Source: Rhodobacter ferrooxidans (GTDB lineage: Bacteria; Pseudomonadota; Alphaproteobacteria; Rhodobacterales; Rhodobacteraceae). From it: 64,000 nt of DNA. The translations under genes and the position numbers were made by a program. The stretch lies in NCBI RefSeq assembly GCF_000176015.1, contig NZ_ACYY01000005.1, forward strand, positions 62,001 through 126,000. The letters are read 5' to 3'. Positions 46,497-54,389 of the stretch are shown here, one piece after another (position 1 is the stretch's first letter; each line of letters starts with the position of its first letter). The notes under the pieces are model-generated. The model ran no database searches and was not told the origin of the DNA. It saw nothing but the letters and a program-made list of their open reading frames with translations.

Positions 46497-47040
46497 ATTT
46501 CGTCCGGCCGATACCTCGGGTAGTGGTGGCGGGCGGCCTTTTGTGCCGTGGTGCAAAAAATCCTGATCCTTCTTTTCATCTCAGCAACTGCTTTAAGGGC
46601 TGCCTACGGCAAAGCCCGCTGCGCGACGGGGGTCCCCGCTTTAGCGGGGGTGTCCCGCATGGGAAGGGGCGTCGCTTAGCCCCTTCCCTCTGTCTCTGAC
46701 GGTCTCGCACCTTCTCGCCAGTCAGCACGGCTCGCCCGTTCGCCACGCGCGCGCTGGCTTTGGTGCTCTCCCGTCCTTCTCTTAGCGCAGCCCCCCAAGA
46801 TTGGGGGGCGCTGCGCAAGGGGGGTTGATAATCCACCCTGAAAAAAGGGGTGTCTATGTATTGGGGCCTTTAGGCGGATCGACCTTGGTCAACGCAGGGG
46901 TTCCCTTTACATTATGCAACATTATTTGTTGCTCTCTTGTTCTCTCGTTGGACCACTACCTGTGGTCCCTCGTGTGACCGAAAGGGCACAATTCTGCGCC
47001 TCCCGCGATATATTGCGTGGCGGCGCTCTACATTTCACTT
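46497..47040. other. Microvirus noncoding region with several hairpins
   Basis: About 545 nt without a credible gene, ending at the right junction. Dyads visible: CCCCGCT-TT-AGCGGGG at 46634-46649; a large stem about 46784-46816 (GCGCAG and CCCCCCAA pairing with TTGGGGGG and CGCTGCGC); GCAAC...GTTGC at 46916-46932; GGACCAC-TACCT-GTGGTCC at 46950-46968. Such clustering is typical of a phage control region that might hold the replication or packaging signals and the promoter that reads across the att site when circular. Which dyad does what cannot be told. Confidence 0.6.
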
Positions 47041-47061
47041 TATTGATTATAGGAAACAGCG
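47030..47061. other. Right prophage junction (attR), dif-like
   Basis: Core TATTGATTAT at 47041-47050; phage sequence (CATTTCACTT) is on the left arm and host sequence (TTATAGGAAAC) on the right. Joining the left host arm (ATATTACATAA) to this right arm across TATTGA gives ACATAA-6 nt-TTATAG, a near-palindromic Xer-like site. It lies 17 bp beyond the stop of the leftward flavoprotein gene, so no gene is disrupted. Confidence 0.65.
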
Positions 47062-47067
47062 ATCCCG

Positions 47068-48246
47068 CTAAGCCGCTTGCCCCGCCGCCCAGCCCGACGA
47101 CCAGGCCCATTGGAAATTGTACCCCCCCAGCCAGCCGGTGACGTCCACCACCTCACCGATGAAATACAGCCCCGGCACGGCACGGGCTTCCATGCTGCGG
47201 CTATCCAGATCGTCGGTGTTCACGCCGCCCAGTGTCACCTCGGCGGTGCGGTAGCCCTCGCTGCCGACCGGCTTCAGATGCCAGTCCTGTACCAGCGCCG
47301 CCACCCGGTCCAGCACCACGTTCGACTGATCGGCCAGCGTGCCGGTAACGCCCGACAGCGCCTCGATATGCCGGGCCAGCTTTTCCGGCAGCATCTGCGC
47401 CAGCGCGGTGCGCAAGGCGATCCGCCCGGCCTGCCCGCGCAACGCCCGCAACTCCGCCGCCACCTCGCGACCGCGCGCCAGGTCCAGCCGGATCGTGTCA
47501 CCCTCGCGAAAATAGGAACTGATCTGCAGGATTGCCGGGCCCGACAGGCCGCGATGGGTGAACAGCACCGCCTCGTCAAACCCCACCTTGCCGACCGTGG
47601 CGCGGCCCGCCACCGCGATCCCCGCCAGCGGCTTCAGCACCGCCAGATCCTGCGCCGCAAAGGTCAGCGGCACCAGTGCCGGCCGGGTCTCCACCAGCCG
47701 CAGCCCGAAGCTTTCCGCCACCCCATAGCCATAGCCGGTGGCCCCCATCAGCGGGATCGACTTGCCCCCCGTCGCCACCACCACCGAAGCCGCCCACACC
47801 GGCCCGCGCTGGGTTTCCACCACGAACCCGGCACCCTCGCGCCGCACCGCGCCCAGACCGCAGCCCAGCCACATCTCCACCCCGGCGCGGGCCATGTCGG
47901 CGGCGAGATGCGCCACCAGCTGCGTGGCGGGCCCGGTCAAAAACAACTGGCCAAGGCTGCGCTCCTGCCAGCCCAGACCCGCCGCATCAAGGCGTGCGAT
48001 GAAATCCCGCGCGGTGAAGCGTTTCAGCGCCGACAGCGCAAACCGCGGATTTTGCGACAGAAACCGGTCCGGGGCGATGCCAAGATTGGTGAAGTTGCAC
48101 TTGCCCCCGCCCGAGATGCGGATCTTCTCGCCCGCTGCTTGCGCGTGGTCGATTACCAGCACGCGGCGACCGCGCCGACCGGCCTCGATCGCGCAGTACA
48201 TGCCGGCCGCCCCGGCCCCAAGGATCACCACGTCACAGCTTTGCAT
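47068..48246 (-). CDS. HI0933/YhiN-family flavoprotein
   Basis: NAD(P)/FAD-dependent protein of 392 aa. The FAD-binding motif VVILGAGAAGMYCAIEAGRRG is at residues 5-25. A conserved glycine-rich KIRISGGGKCNFTN follows (about 57-70), diagnostic of this family. Later come VVVATGGKSIPLMGATGYGYG and the C-terminal VTLGGVNTDDLDSRSMEARA with GLYFIGEVVDVTGWLGGYN. The family has uncertain in vivo chemistry; some members are related to bile-acid reductases (BaiN). The gene is intact although the prophage sits just behind its stop. Confidence 0.93.
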   Translation of the reverse strand: MQSCDVVILGAGAAGMYCAIEAGRRGRRVLVIDHAQAAGEKIRISGGGKCNFTNLGIAPDRFLSQNPRFALSALKRFTARDFIARLDAAGLGWQERSLGQLFLTGPATQLVAHLAADMARAGVEMWLGCGLGAVRREGAGFVVETQRGPVWAASVVVATGGKSIPLMGATGYGYGVAESFGLRLVETRPALVPLTFAAQDLAVLKPLAGIAVAGRATVGKVGFDEAVLFTHRGLSGPAILQISSYFREGDTIRLDLARGREVAAELRALRGQAGRIALRTALAQMLPEKLARHIEALSGVTGTLADQSNVVLDRVAALVQDWHLKPVGSEGYRTAEVTLGGVNTDDLDSRSMEARAVPGLYFIGEVVDVTGWLGGYNFQWAWSSGWAAGQAA

Positions 48247-48358
48247 CCCCCTGACTACCCTGCCCGCGCGCCTGAGGCAACGCCGCCCGGGGCATGGATT
48301 TTTGCGCGTTTTGCCTCTTGCGGCCCGGATGCCGCTTCGCTAAACACCGGCCCACGGT

Positions 48359-48433
<75 letters not shown>

Positions 48434-48515
48434 AATTCCTGTATCGTCAGCGGTGCAGCGCGGCTTTATTGGCTGCGAAGCCAATGGGTTGACGATTTTG
48501 CCGAGAGGTTCGCCC

Positions 48516-48971
48516 GTGACGCTGCCCCTGCCCTTCGCGCTGTTATCGCTGCTGACGCTGGCAGCTTGCACCTCGGACGGCAATTTCCGGCTTTATCCGC
48601 TGGAAGGCCCGATTGCGGCGGCCAATCCGGCGCAGGTGATCGCCATCCGTTCGAAAAACGACAGCGACACCTCGGGGCGGATCAGCTTCCGGCTGCCCGA
48701 CCCCAACCGCAGCAAATGCGAGGGCACCTGGTCCAGCGTGGTGCCGCGCGTCACCTCGCAGCAGCGCGGGCTGTCGCTGTCGATCCGGGGCCTGGGGGGG
48801 AAATACAGCAACCAGACCGCGGATGTCGGCGGGGTGAACAACGGCGAAATCTATGCCATCTGCGACGATGGCACGCGGGTGCAGGGCCGCTTCATCTCTG
48901 GTTCCGGCACTCAAAGCGGCACCGGCACCGCCACCGACACGCTGGGCAACAGCTACAAGCTGCTGTTCTGA
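48516..48971 (+). CDS. Lipoprotein of unknown function
   Basis: Small lipoprotein of 151 aa starting at GTG (48516) with GAGAGG 7 nt upstream. The signal ends LTLAAC (lipidated Cys18). The mature part has a conserved-looking core: VPRVTSQQRGLSLSIRGLGG, IYAICDDGTRVQGRFISGSG and ATDTLGNSYKLLF. Ser/Gly-rich beta strands suggest a small barrel-like domain. A degenerate second copy of its 3' part lies at 50733-50868, on the far side of an acquired insert. Confidence 0.8.
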   Translation: MTLPLPFALLSLLTLAACTSDGNFRLYPLEGPIAAANPAQVIAIRSKNDSDTSGRISFRLPDPNRSKCEGTWSSVVPRVTSQQRGLSLSIRGLGGKYSNQTADVGGVNNGEIYAICDDGTRVQGRFISGSGTQSGTGTATDTLGNSYKLLF

Positions 48972-48975
48972 GGCG
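48924..48975 (+). repeat. 52-bp direct repeat, left copy (3' end of lipoprotein gene)
   Basis: Starts GGCACCGCCACCGACACG and ends CTGTTCTGAGGCG, covering the last 48 coding bases and the stop. It matches 50821-50872 at 51 of 52 positions (C/G difference at the 24th base). It flanks the AT-rich insert, at a distance of 1,897 bp. Confidence 0.9.
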
Positions 48976-50820
48976 GGGGGCAACCGGATAGCACGAATGC
49001 CGCAAACGGTGCCCCAGTCTGTGATCGTTCCTCTGGCGGGGGAAAAGGTATAAGTAATGGAGGATAAAGGGCAATTAGAGGTGCAATGATCACCACCCCC
49101 TGCTCCTCCTTACCCCCATACCAGAAGAAGCTACCGCCCCCTCCTCGCTTCCCAAGCCTGCAACCGCCGAAGATACCCCTCGTTCCCATCAGAAACATCA
49201 GAGAAACAGAATGTTATTTTTCACTATTGAAGATCATGGAATTCCATTCCGGCGCTGCTTGGGAAGTCTGAAGTTGCTTCAGTGCCTTTCTAATTCCATC
49301 TCTTATAATCGGTTTAATTTCATTAATCGATGATGTGATTTTTTCGGCGGCGACGTCTGATCCGTGAACAATCTTGCTTCGGAGATCATATGCTTTTCTA
49401 AACGCTGAGAAAACTGTGGTCTTTTCTTGATCTGAACCTTCGAACCAAAGTGCCGCATTTAAGGATAAACGATAGCGCAATTCGCTTTTGTCGTCATCAA
49501 GATACAGAGATTCTGCCGCGATCATGCAATCGATCAACACATCTTCCGATTTTGCACGCGTCTCCGCATAGTAAAGACGTCGCGATGCGTTGATGACTCG
49601 CTTGTGGTATTTTCCTAGTTTTTTGCACGTTATCTGAGACCAGTAGCTAACGAGGTGCTTCACTTCATCCTCTGATAGAGGTAATACCTCTTCTCCGAGA
49701 GAAAATCGAAACCCATTCGTTAAACTCGAACTGCTAACAGTTCCACCCCCGTCAAAAATGCCACCTGCTTCAAACCTAGGCGGCGAGTGAAAGCCTCCCG
49801 CATGAAAGGCAATTCTATCTGCGGCAAGTGGGGTAATCGTAAGAAAATCTTCAAGATATTGCTCAACGCTGGAACTGTATTGATTAATTCGCGCAAACGA
49901 ATACGGAGAATCGCCATATATTTTCTGTTCATCGCTAGTAATACAGAGGCCAAACCATCTCGACTGACTTCTGTCAGCGCGGCCTTCTCGCCAAGGCGAG
50001 ATTATGCCCACGTTCAAGCATGTCAATTTTTCTTCTGCTGTCAGTTCTCTGAACTCCGTCAAGCTATCTAGAGCAATGGTATTGATCGTGGAAATTCCAG
50101 CGATCGGCCATATCACCTTTCGTTTCACCGTTTCTAAGTTTACGACACAAACGAATTCCTGAGCGCGCCGCTCGAAATCCATCATTGTATCGAGAAATGC
50201 CATTTCGCCATTTGTCGTAGGATTTGGAAGAATCGTTTGAAAAAGTTCCCTCAGGGAATACCGGCGCATCATTCCAACTCCGGTGCCAATAAGGATGTTC
50301 ACATGTCTCATCAAGTTGCCATGGGCATTGGCTGCACGTTCCAGATCCGACCACTCGTTATTTCGGTCAAATATGAGATCATCAAGCTTGTCATATCTGT
50401 AGGTTACGAAAAACGGGAGCCGGACAAACCCTCCTTCGGAATCTTCACTCCAGCGCGGCATGCCTACTGAGTGGATTAGGTTTGGAAAATCCTGTCGAAT
50501 ATTTTCGACTGCAGCTTTGAGCCAGCGTTCAGTTGATCGTTCGAGAGCCAGGTCTGCGTCGTTGGTCGCAGTCATCGCGGTGTTCCTATTGACATAGTTG
50601 TTAGTCTTGGATGCCATTAACGATAGACGCCCGGCTTTCACACGAATGGCCCGCCGATTCCACTAAGTTCTTGCAATTCACCAACCACATCCTTTACGAA
50701 TGGATCACTATGTTGGACCGCGCAATCTTCAGTTTTCCGCGCGTTACCTCTCACCAGCGCGGTCTGTCGCTGACCATCCGCGACTTGGGCCGGTTCGTCA
50801 CCGGATCGTGCACCCAAAGA
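48976..50820. mobile_element. AT-rich acquired insert carrying a HEPN gene
   Basis: A 1.8-kb segment whose base composition (about 43% GC in one sampled 60-nt stretch) contrasts with its neighbours. It is bounded by the near-identical 52-bp repeats. It carries one leftward gene (49214-50575) plus a decayed lipoprotein copy at its right edge. No transposase or integrase is present. The stretch 48976-49213 has no gene or clear structure. Acquisition through homology to the lipoprotein gene end is the simplest reading. Confidence 0.7.
49214..50575 (-). CDS. Apea-like HEPN-domain protein, candidate phage defence
   Basis: Protein of 453 aa with no membrane segment. The C-terminal part (about 335-445) resembles the Apea-like HEPN domain: DVLIDCMIAAESLYLDD, ELRYRLSLNAALWFEG and AYDLRSKIVHGSD. 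The last holds the HEPN ribonuclease motif R-x4-H (Arg399, His404). The N-terminal 330 residues are not recognised and may be the sensor. HEPN proteins of this type include the antiphage protein ApeA and many toxin-like RNases. The ATG at 50575 is chosen because AGGAA lies 7 nt upstream; an earlier in-frame ATG gives 14 more residues. Defence function is inference. Confidence 0.75.
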   Translation of the reverse strand: MTATNDADLALERSTERWLKAAVENIRQDFPNLIHSVGMPRWSEDSEGGFVRLPFFVTYRYDKLDDLIFDRNNEWSDLERAANAHGNLMRHVNILIGTGVGMMRRYSLRELFQTILPNPTTNGEMAFLDTMMDFERRAQEFVCVVNLETVKRKVIWPIAGISTINTIALDSLTEFRELTAEEKLTCLNVGIISPWREGRADRSQSRWFGLCITSDEQKIYGDSPYSFARINQYSSSVEQYLEDFLTITPLAADRIAFHAGGFHSPPRFEAGGIFDGGGTVSSSSLTNGFRFSLGEEVLPLSEDEVKHLVSYWSQITCKKLGKYHKRVINASRRLYYAETRAKSEDVLIDCMIAAESLYLDDDKSELRYRLSLNAALWFEGSDQEKTTVFSAFRKAYDLRSKIVHGSDVAAEKITSSINEIKPIIRDGIRKALKQLQTSQAAPEWNSMIFNSEK

Positions 50821-50868
50821 GGCACCGCCACCGACACGCTGGGGAACAGCTACAAGCTGCTGTTCTGA
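50733..50868 (+). pseudogene. Degenerate 3' copy of the upstream lipoprotein gene
   Basis: In frame it reads PRVTSHQRGLSLTIRDLGRF then VTGSCTQRGTATDTLGNSYK and LLF, matching the C-terminal half of the gene ending at 48971. About 80 bp from the middle and the whole 5' half with its signal peptide are missing. The first part differs at many bases while the last 52 bp are nearly identical, so the copy is a mosaic. It is unlikely to be expressed as a working protein. Confidence 0.75.
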
Positions 50869-50872
50869 GGCG
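50821..50872 (+). repeat. 52-bp direct repeat, right copy
   Basis: Second copy of the repeat at 48924-48975, one mismatch in 52. It ends 5 bp before the aroB stop (50878), so the core gene order tRNA-lipoprotein-aroB is simply interrupted by the insert. Confidence 0.9.
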
Positions 50873-50877
50873 CGCCT

Positions 50878-51990
50878 TCACCGTCCGCGCAGCGCCTCGA
50901 CCAGCAGCGATTTCACCATCTCGCCCGGCACCTCACTGGTGACAAACGCCTGACCGATGCCGCGCGCCAGAATGAAGCGCAGCGTGCCGTCGATCACCTT
51001 CTTGTCCTGCGCCATCAGCCCCAGCAGCGCCTCGGCACCGGGCAGATCGCCCGGAATATCTGCGATATCGACCTTGGTGCCCATCGCCTTCAGATGCGCC
51101 CGCACCCGGCTTGGGGCTTCCTGCGCGCAAAGCCCCAGCCGCTGGCTGAGTTCAAAGGCCAAAGCACAGCCGATCGCCACGCCCTCGCCATGCAGCAGCC
51201 GGTCGGAATAGCCGGTGGCCTTCTCCAGCGCATGGCAGAAGGTGTGGCCAAGGTTCAAAAGCGCCCGGTCCCCCTCCTCGTGCTCGTCGCGCGCCACGAT
51301 CTCGGCCTTCATCTGCACCGAGCGGACCACGGCATGCTGGCGCAACCCGGCATCGCGGCGCAAGGACGGGCCGTTGACCTCCAGCCAGTCGAAGAACGCG
51401 GCATCGCCCAGAAGCCCGTATTTCACCACCTCGCCATAGCCTGCCAGAAAGTCGCGGGCGGGCAGCGTGTCCAGCACGTCGATATCGGCCAGCACCAGGC
51501 TGGGCTGGTGAAAGGCGCCGACCAGGTTCTTGCCCTGCGCGGTATTGATGCCGGTCTTGCCACCAACGGAACTATCGACCTGCGACAGCAGCGTGGTCGG
51601 TATCTGCACGAATCGCACGCCGCGGCGCAGCACGGCGCTGGCAAAGCCCACCAGATCGCCCACCACGCCGCCACCAAAGGCCACCACCACGTCGCGGCGT
51701 TCCACCTGGGAGTCCAGCAGCCATTCGACGCTGCGGGCAAATTGCGGCCAGCCCTTGGTCGCCTCGCCCGGCGGCAGGGACAGCGCGGTCATGGTGATGC
51801 CCTGCGCCGAGAACGCCTCGGCCAGACGCAGAAGATGCAGCGAGGCCACGGTTTCATCGGTGATCACCGCGACCTTCTTGCGGCGCAGCAGGGGTGCTAT
51901 CTCGGCCCCGGCGCGGTCGATCAGACCGGCGCCGATCCGCACCTCGTAGGCCCGGTCTCCCAGCGCCACCGGCACCACATCAACGCCCAT
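50878..51990 (-). CDS. aroB: 3-dehydroquinate synthase
   Basis: Second enzyme of the shikimate pathway, 370 aa, NAD- and metal-dependent. It carries LPPGEATKGWPQFARSVEWL, the NAD-binding FGGGVVGDLVGFASAVLRRG, IPTTLLSQVDSSVGGKTGIN and the metal-site GHTFCHALEKATGYSDRLLH with GEGVAIGC. The start is immediately after the aroK stop with no gap, so aroK-aroB form an operon. Confidence 0.97.
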   Translation of the reverse strand: MGVDVVPVALGDRAYEVRIGAGLIDRAGAEIAPLLRRKKVAVITDETVASLHLLRLAEAFSAQGITMTALSLPPGEATKGWPQFARSVEWLLDSQVERRDVVVAFGGGVVGDLVGFASAVLRRGVRFVQIPTTLLSQVDSSVGGKTGINTAQGKNLVGAFHQPSLVLADIDVLDTLPARDFLAGYGEVVKYGLLGDAAFFDWLEVNGPSLRRDAGLRQHAVVRSVQMKAEIVARDEHEEGDRALLNLGHTFCHALEKATGYSDRLLHGEGVAIGCALAFELSQRLGLCAQEAPSRVRAHLKAMGTKVDIADIPGDLPGAEALLGLMAQDKKVIDGTLRFILARGIGQAFVTSEVPGEMVKSLLVEALRGR

Positions 51991-52536
51991 TCATGCCGTC
52001 CTTTCCAAAACATCATCGCGCCCGCGCAACGCCTCGATCACCCGCAGCGCCATCTTTTCCACCGGCAGATCGGGGGCGCTGTCCACCACCAGATCGGCCA
52101 GCGCATAGACCGGATCGCGGGCCGCCTGCAAGGAACGCAGGGTTTCGCGCGGGTTCGGCGTGTGCAGCAAGGGCCGTGTGGTCTTGTGCCGCACCCGCTG
52201 CCACAGGGTTTCCAGATCGGCGCGCAGCCAGACCGACACGCCCGACGCACCGATCAGCGCCCGGTTCTGCGGTGCCAGAAACGCGCCGCCACCAGTGGAC
52301 AGCACGCAAGGCTCGCCCCGCACCAGCCGCCCCAGCACCTCGGTTTCGCGGGCGCGAAAGAACGGCTCGCCGTCGCGGGCAAAAATCTCGGGGATCGAGC
52401 GTTGCGCGGCCTTGACGATCTCGTCATCCGAATCGCGGAATGGCACGCCCAGCAGCTTGGCCAGTTGCGTGCCGACGGCGGATTTCCCCGCCCCCATCAT
52501 ACCCACCAGCACCACAGTTTTGCCCAGCCGTTCCAT
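51991..52536 (-). CDS. aroK: Shikimate kinase
   Basis: Phosphorylates shikimate at the 3-hydroxyl, 181 aa. It has P-loop GMMGAGKSAVG (residues 12-22), shikimate-binding RDSDDEI, EVLGRLVRGEPCVLSTGGGA and a lid with RPLLHTPNPRE. The start at 52536 fits the family. It is the first gene of the leftward aroK-aroB pair and divergent from a small membrane protein gene. Confidence 0.96.
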   Translation of the reverse strand: MERLGKTVVLVGMMGAGKSAVGTQLAKLLGVPFRDSDDEIVKAAQRSIPEIFARDGEPFFRARETEVLGRLVRGEPCVLSTGGGAFLAPQNRALIGASGVSVWLRADLETLWQRVRHKTTRPLLHTPNPRETLRSLQAARDPVYALADLVVDSAPDLPVEKMALRVIEALRGRDDVLERTA

Positions 52537-52714
52537 GGTTGCGGCCCTTCCCCCCGACAAGCCCTTGGCGATGCAACGCCGGTCCCGTATCCTTGCATCC
52601 TGAATGGCGTGAACTTCGCGCAAATGCCATATATAAAACATCCGCAAGACCCGCGGTTCGCACCCGGTGCGGGCCAAAGGCAACAGGCGGTGCGCAGGCA
52701 AAGGACGGACGGGC

Positions 52715-52861
52715 ATGGGACGGATCATCAAGCTGCTTTTCAAGCTGCTGCTCTGGCTGGCGGTGTTGGGCTTTATCGGTCTGGCGGGTTATGCCTATCT
52801 GGGCGATCTGACCCCGGATCAGGCGCCGGTCAGCCTGCCGGTGACGCTGGATGCCAATTAA
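52715..52861 (+). CDS. Small single-span membrane protein
   Basis: Peptide of 48 aa, MGRIIKLLFKLLLWLAVLGF then IGLAGYAYLGDLTPD, with one membrane helix (about 9-28) and a short outside tail ending PVTLDAN. The downstream gene starts inside its last codons (ATG at 52851), so the two are translationally coupled and probably work together. Function unknown. Confidence 0.75.
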   Translation: MGRIIKLLFKLLLWLAVLGFIGLAGYAYLGDLTPDQAPVSLPVTLDAN

Positions 52862-54389
52862 GCCGGGCCCCTGGCAAGTGGCGGTAACGCTGGCGCTGCT
52901 GGCGGCTGCCCCTGCACGGGCCGAGGCGCCGCTGTCGGCGATCGACTGGCTGTCGCAATCGGTGGCAACGCCTGCCGCGAGCACTGCCCCGCCGGAACCC
53001 GCGGTGGCGCTGAACGGCTTGCCGCAGGATGTGACGGTGACAGTGCTGGACGCCCCTGCCCCCGATGCGGTGGGTTTGTTGCCCGCGCGGGTGACAGGCT
53101 TGCCACGCGCGCTGTGGGGCATGGGCCGCACCGCCGACATCGCAGCCCTGATCACCCGCCAGCATGCCGAGGCGCTGCCGGCGCTGCAATCGCTGCTGAT
53201 CACGCTGCTGCTGGCCGAGGCCGACCCGCCGGTGGATGCCGGGGGCAAGGGTGACTTGCTGCTGACGCGGATTGACAAGCTGTTGGACATCGGCGCGCTG
53301 GAACAGGCGGCGGCCTTGCTGCAAGCCTCGGGTGCAGCCACGGTTGATCTGTTCCGCCGGGCCTTTGACGTGGCGTTGCTGACGGGCAGCGAGGATCAGG
53401 CTTGCGCCGCGATGCAGGCCACCCCCGATCTGGCCCCCACCTTCACCGCCCGGATCTTCTGTCTGGCCCGGGCCGGTGACTGGAACGCCGCAGCGCTGAC
53501 CTTGCAGACCGGCAAGGCGCTGGCGCTGATCACGCCGGCGGAAGCCGTGCTGCTGACCCGGTTTCTGGATACCACGCTGGACGAGGGTGCCACCGACCTG
53601 CCGCAGCCTGAAAAGCCGACGCCGCTGGTCTGGCGGCTGTTCGAGGCGATCGGTCAGCCTCTGGCCACCGCCCCCTTGCCGCTGGCGTTTTCCAACGCCG
53701 ACCTCAGCGAAACTGCAGGGTTGAAGGCGCAGATCGAGGCGGCCGAGCGCTTGGCGCGGGTGGGGGCCATCGCCCCCAACCAGTTGCTGGGCATCTATAC
53801 TTTGGGCGCGCCCGCCGCCTCGGGTGGGGTCTGGGACCGGGTCGAGGCGTTCCAGCGCTTTGACGCCGCCTTGACCAAGGCCGATGCGCCGGCGGTGGCG
53901 CAGCACCTGCCGCTGGTCTGGGCGCAGATGGCCGAGGCCGAACTGGAGGTGCCGTTTGCCACGCTTTACACCGATGCCTTGCTGAAAATGCAGCTGGAGG
54001 GCGAGGCCGGGGCCATCGCCTTCCGGGTGGCGCTGCTGTCGTCGCGCTATGAACAGGCCGCCCGCGCGCGCGCGCCTGCCGATGCGACCGAGGCCTTCCT
54101 GATCGGTCTGGCGCGCGGCAGTCTGCAAGGGGTGGCCCCGCCCGACAGCATGGCCCGCGCCATCGCCCCGGCCTTCCTGCAACCGCAGCCTGCCGCCGAC
54201 GCGCTGGCCATGCTGGCCGAGGACCGGCTGGGCGAGGCGGTTCTGGCCGCCATCGACCGCATCGGCCGCGGTGTTGAAGGCGATCTGCGCGGCGTCACCG
54301 AAGGTCTGGCGCTGCTGCGCCATGTCGGGCTGGAGGATGTGGCGCGGCGCACCGCGCTGGAGCTGATGCTGCTGGAGCGGCGCGGCTGA
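52851..54389 (+). CDS. Secreted helical-repeat protein of unknown function
   Basis: Protein of 512 aa with a signal peptide (MPIKPGPWQVAVTLALLAAAPARAE, cleavage near 24). The remainder is Ala/Leu-rich and helical throughout, reading like an alpha-solenoid (for example QHAEALPALQSLLITLLLAE; IDKLLDIGALEQAAALLQAS). No catalytic motif is evident. It overlaps the small membrane protein gene by 11 nt and shares one base with the xerD start. I do not recognise the family. Confidence 0.75.
   Translation: MPIKPGPWQVAVTLALLAAAPARAEAPLSAIDWLSQSVATPAASTAPPEPAVALNGLPQDVTVTVLDAPAPDAVGLLPARVTGLPRALWGMGRTADIAALITRQHAEALPALQSLLITLLLAEADPPVDAGGKGDLLLTRIDKLLDIGALEQAAALLQASGAATVDLFRRAFDVALLTGSEDQACAAMQATPDLAPTFTARIFCLARAGDWNAAALTLQTGKALALITPAEAVLLTRFLDTTLDEGATDLPQPEKPTPLVWRLFEAIGQPLATAPLPLAFSNADLSETAGLKAQIEAAERLARVGAIAPNQLLGIYTLGAPAASGGVWDRVEAFQRFDAALTKADAPAVAQHLPLVWAQMAEAELEVPFATLYTDALLKMQLEGEAGAIAFRVALLSSRYEQAARARAPADATEAFLIGLARGSLQGVAPPDSMARAIAPAFLQPQPAADALAMLAEDRLGEAVLAAIDRIGRGVEGDLRGVTEGLALLRHVGLEDVARRTALELMLLERRG

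Larger units (their letters stand above)
40959..47050 (+). mobile_element. Integrated Microviridae-type ssDNA prophage
   Basis: A 6.1-kb element of visibly lower GC than its surroundings (about 53% in one sampled 60-nt stretch against well over 60% for the host). It is bounded by the direct repeat TATTGATTAT at 40959-40968 and 47041-47050, giving an excised circle of 6,082 bp, within or just above the usual microvirus range. Nine genes on one strand encode a DNA pilot protein, a J-like basic peptide, a major capsid protein, a peptidoglycan amidase, an HUH replication initiator and four unknowns. No integrase gene is present, so host XerC/XerD is the likely recombinase. All frames are open and tightly coupled, so it may be inducible. 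Confidence 0.9.

Noticed and set aside
46576-47110. Small open frames in the prophage noncoding region (86 and 62 codons, minus strand)
   Set aside because: They have no ribosome-binding sites, run against the phage gene direction and cross hairpins; one extends over the att junction.
50611-50732. Independent 85-aa gene starting at 50611
   Set aside because: Only the last 45 codons resemble anything, and they are a decayed copy of the lipoprotein gene; the first part has no ribosome-binding site or family match.
51094-52887. Plus-strand open frame of about 600 codons
   Set aside because: Antisense to aroB and aroK, both unmistakable; the translated product is low-complexity.
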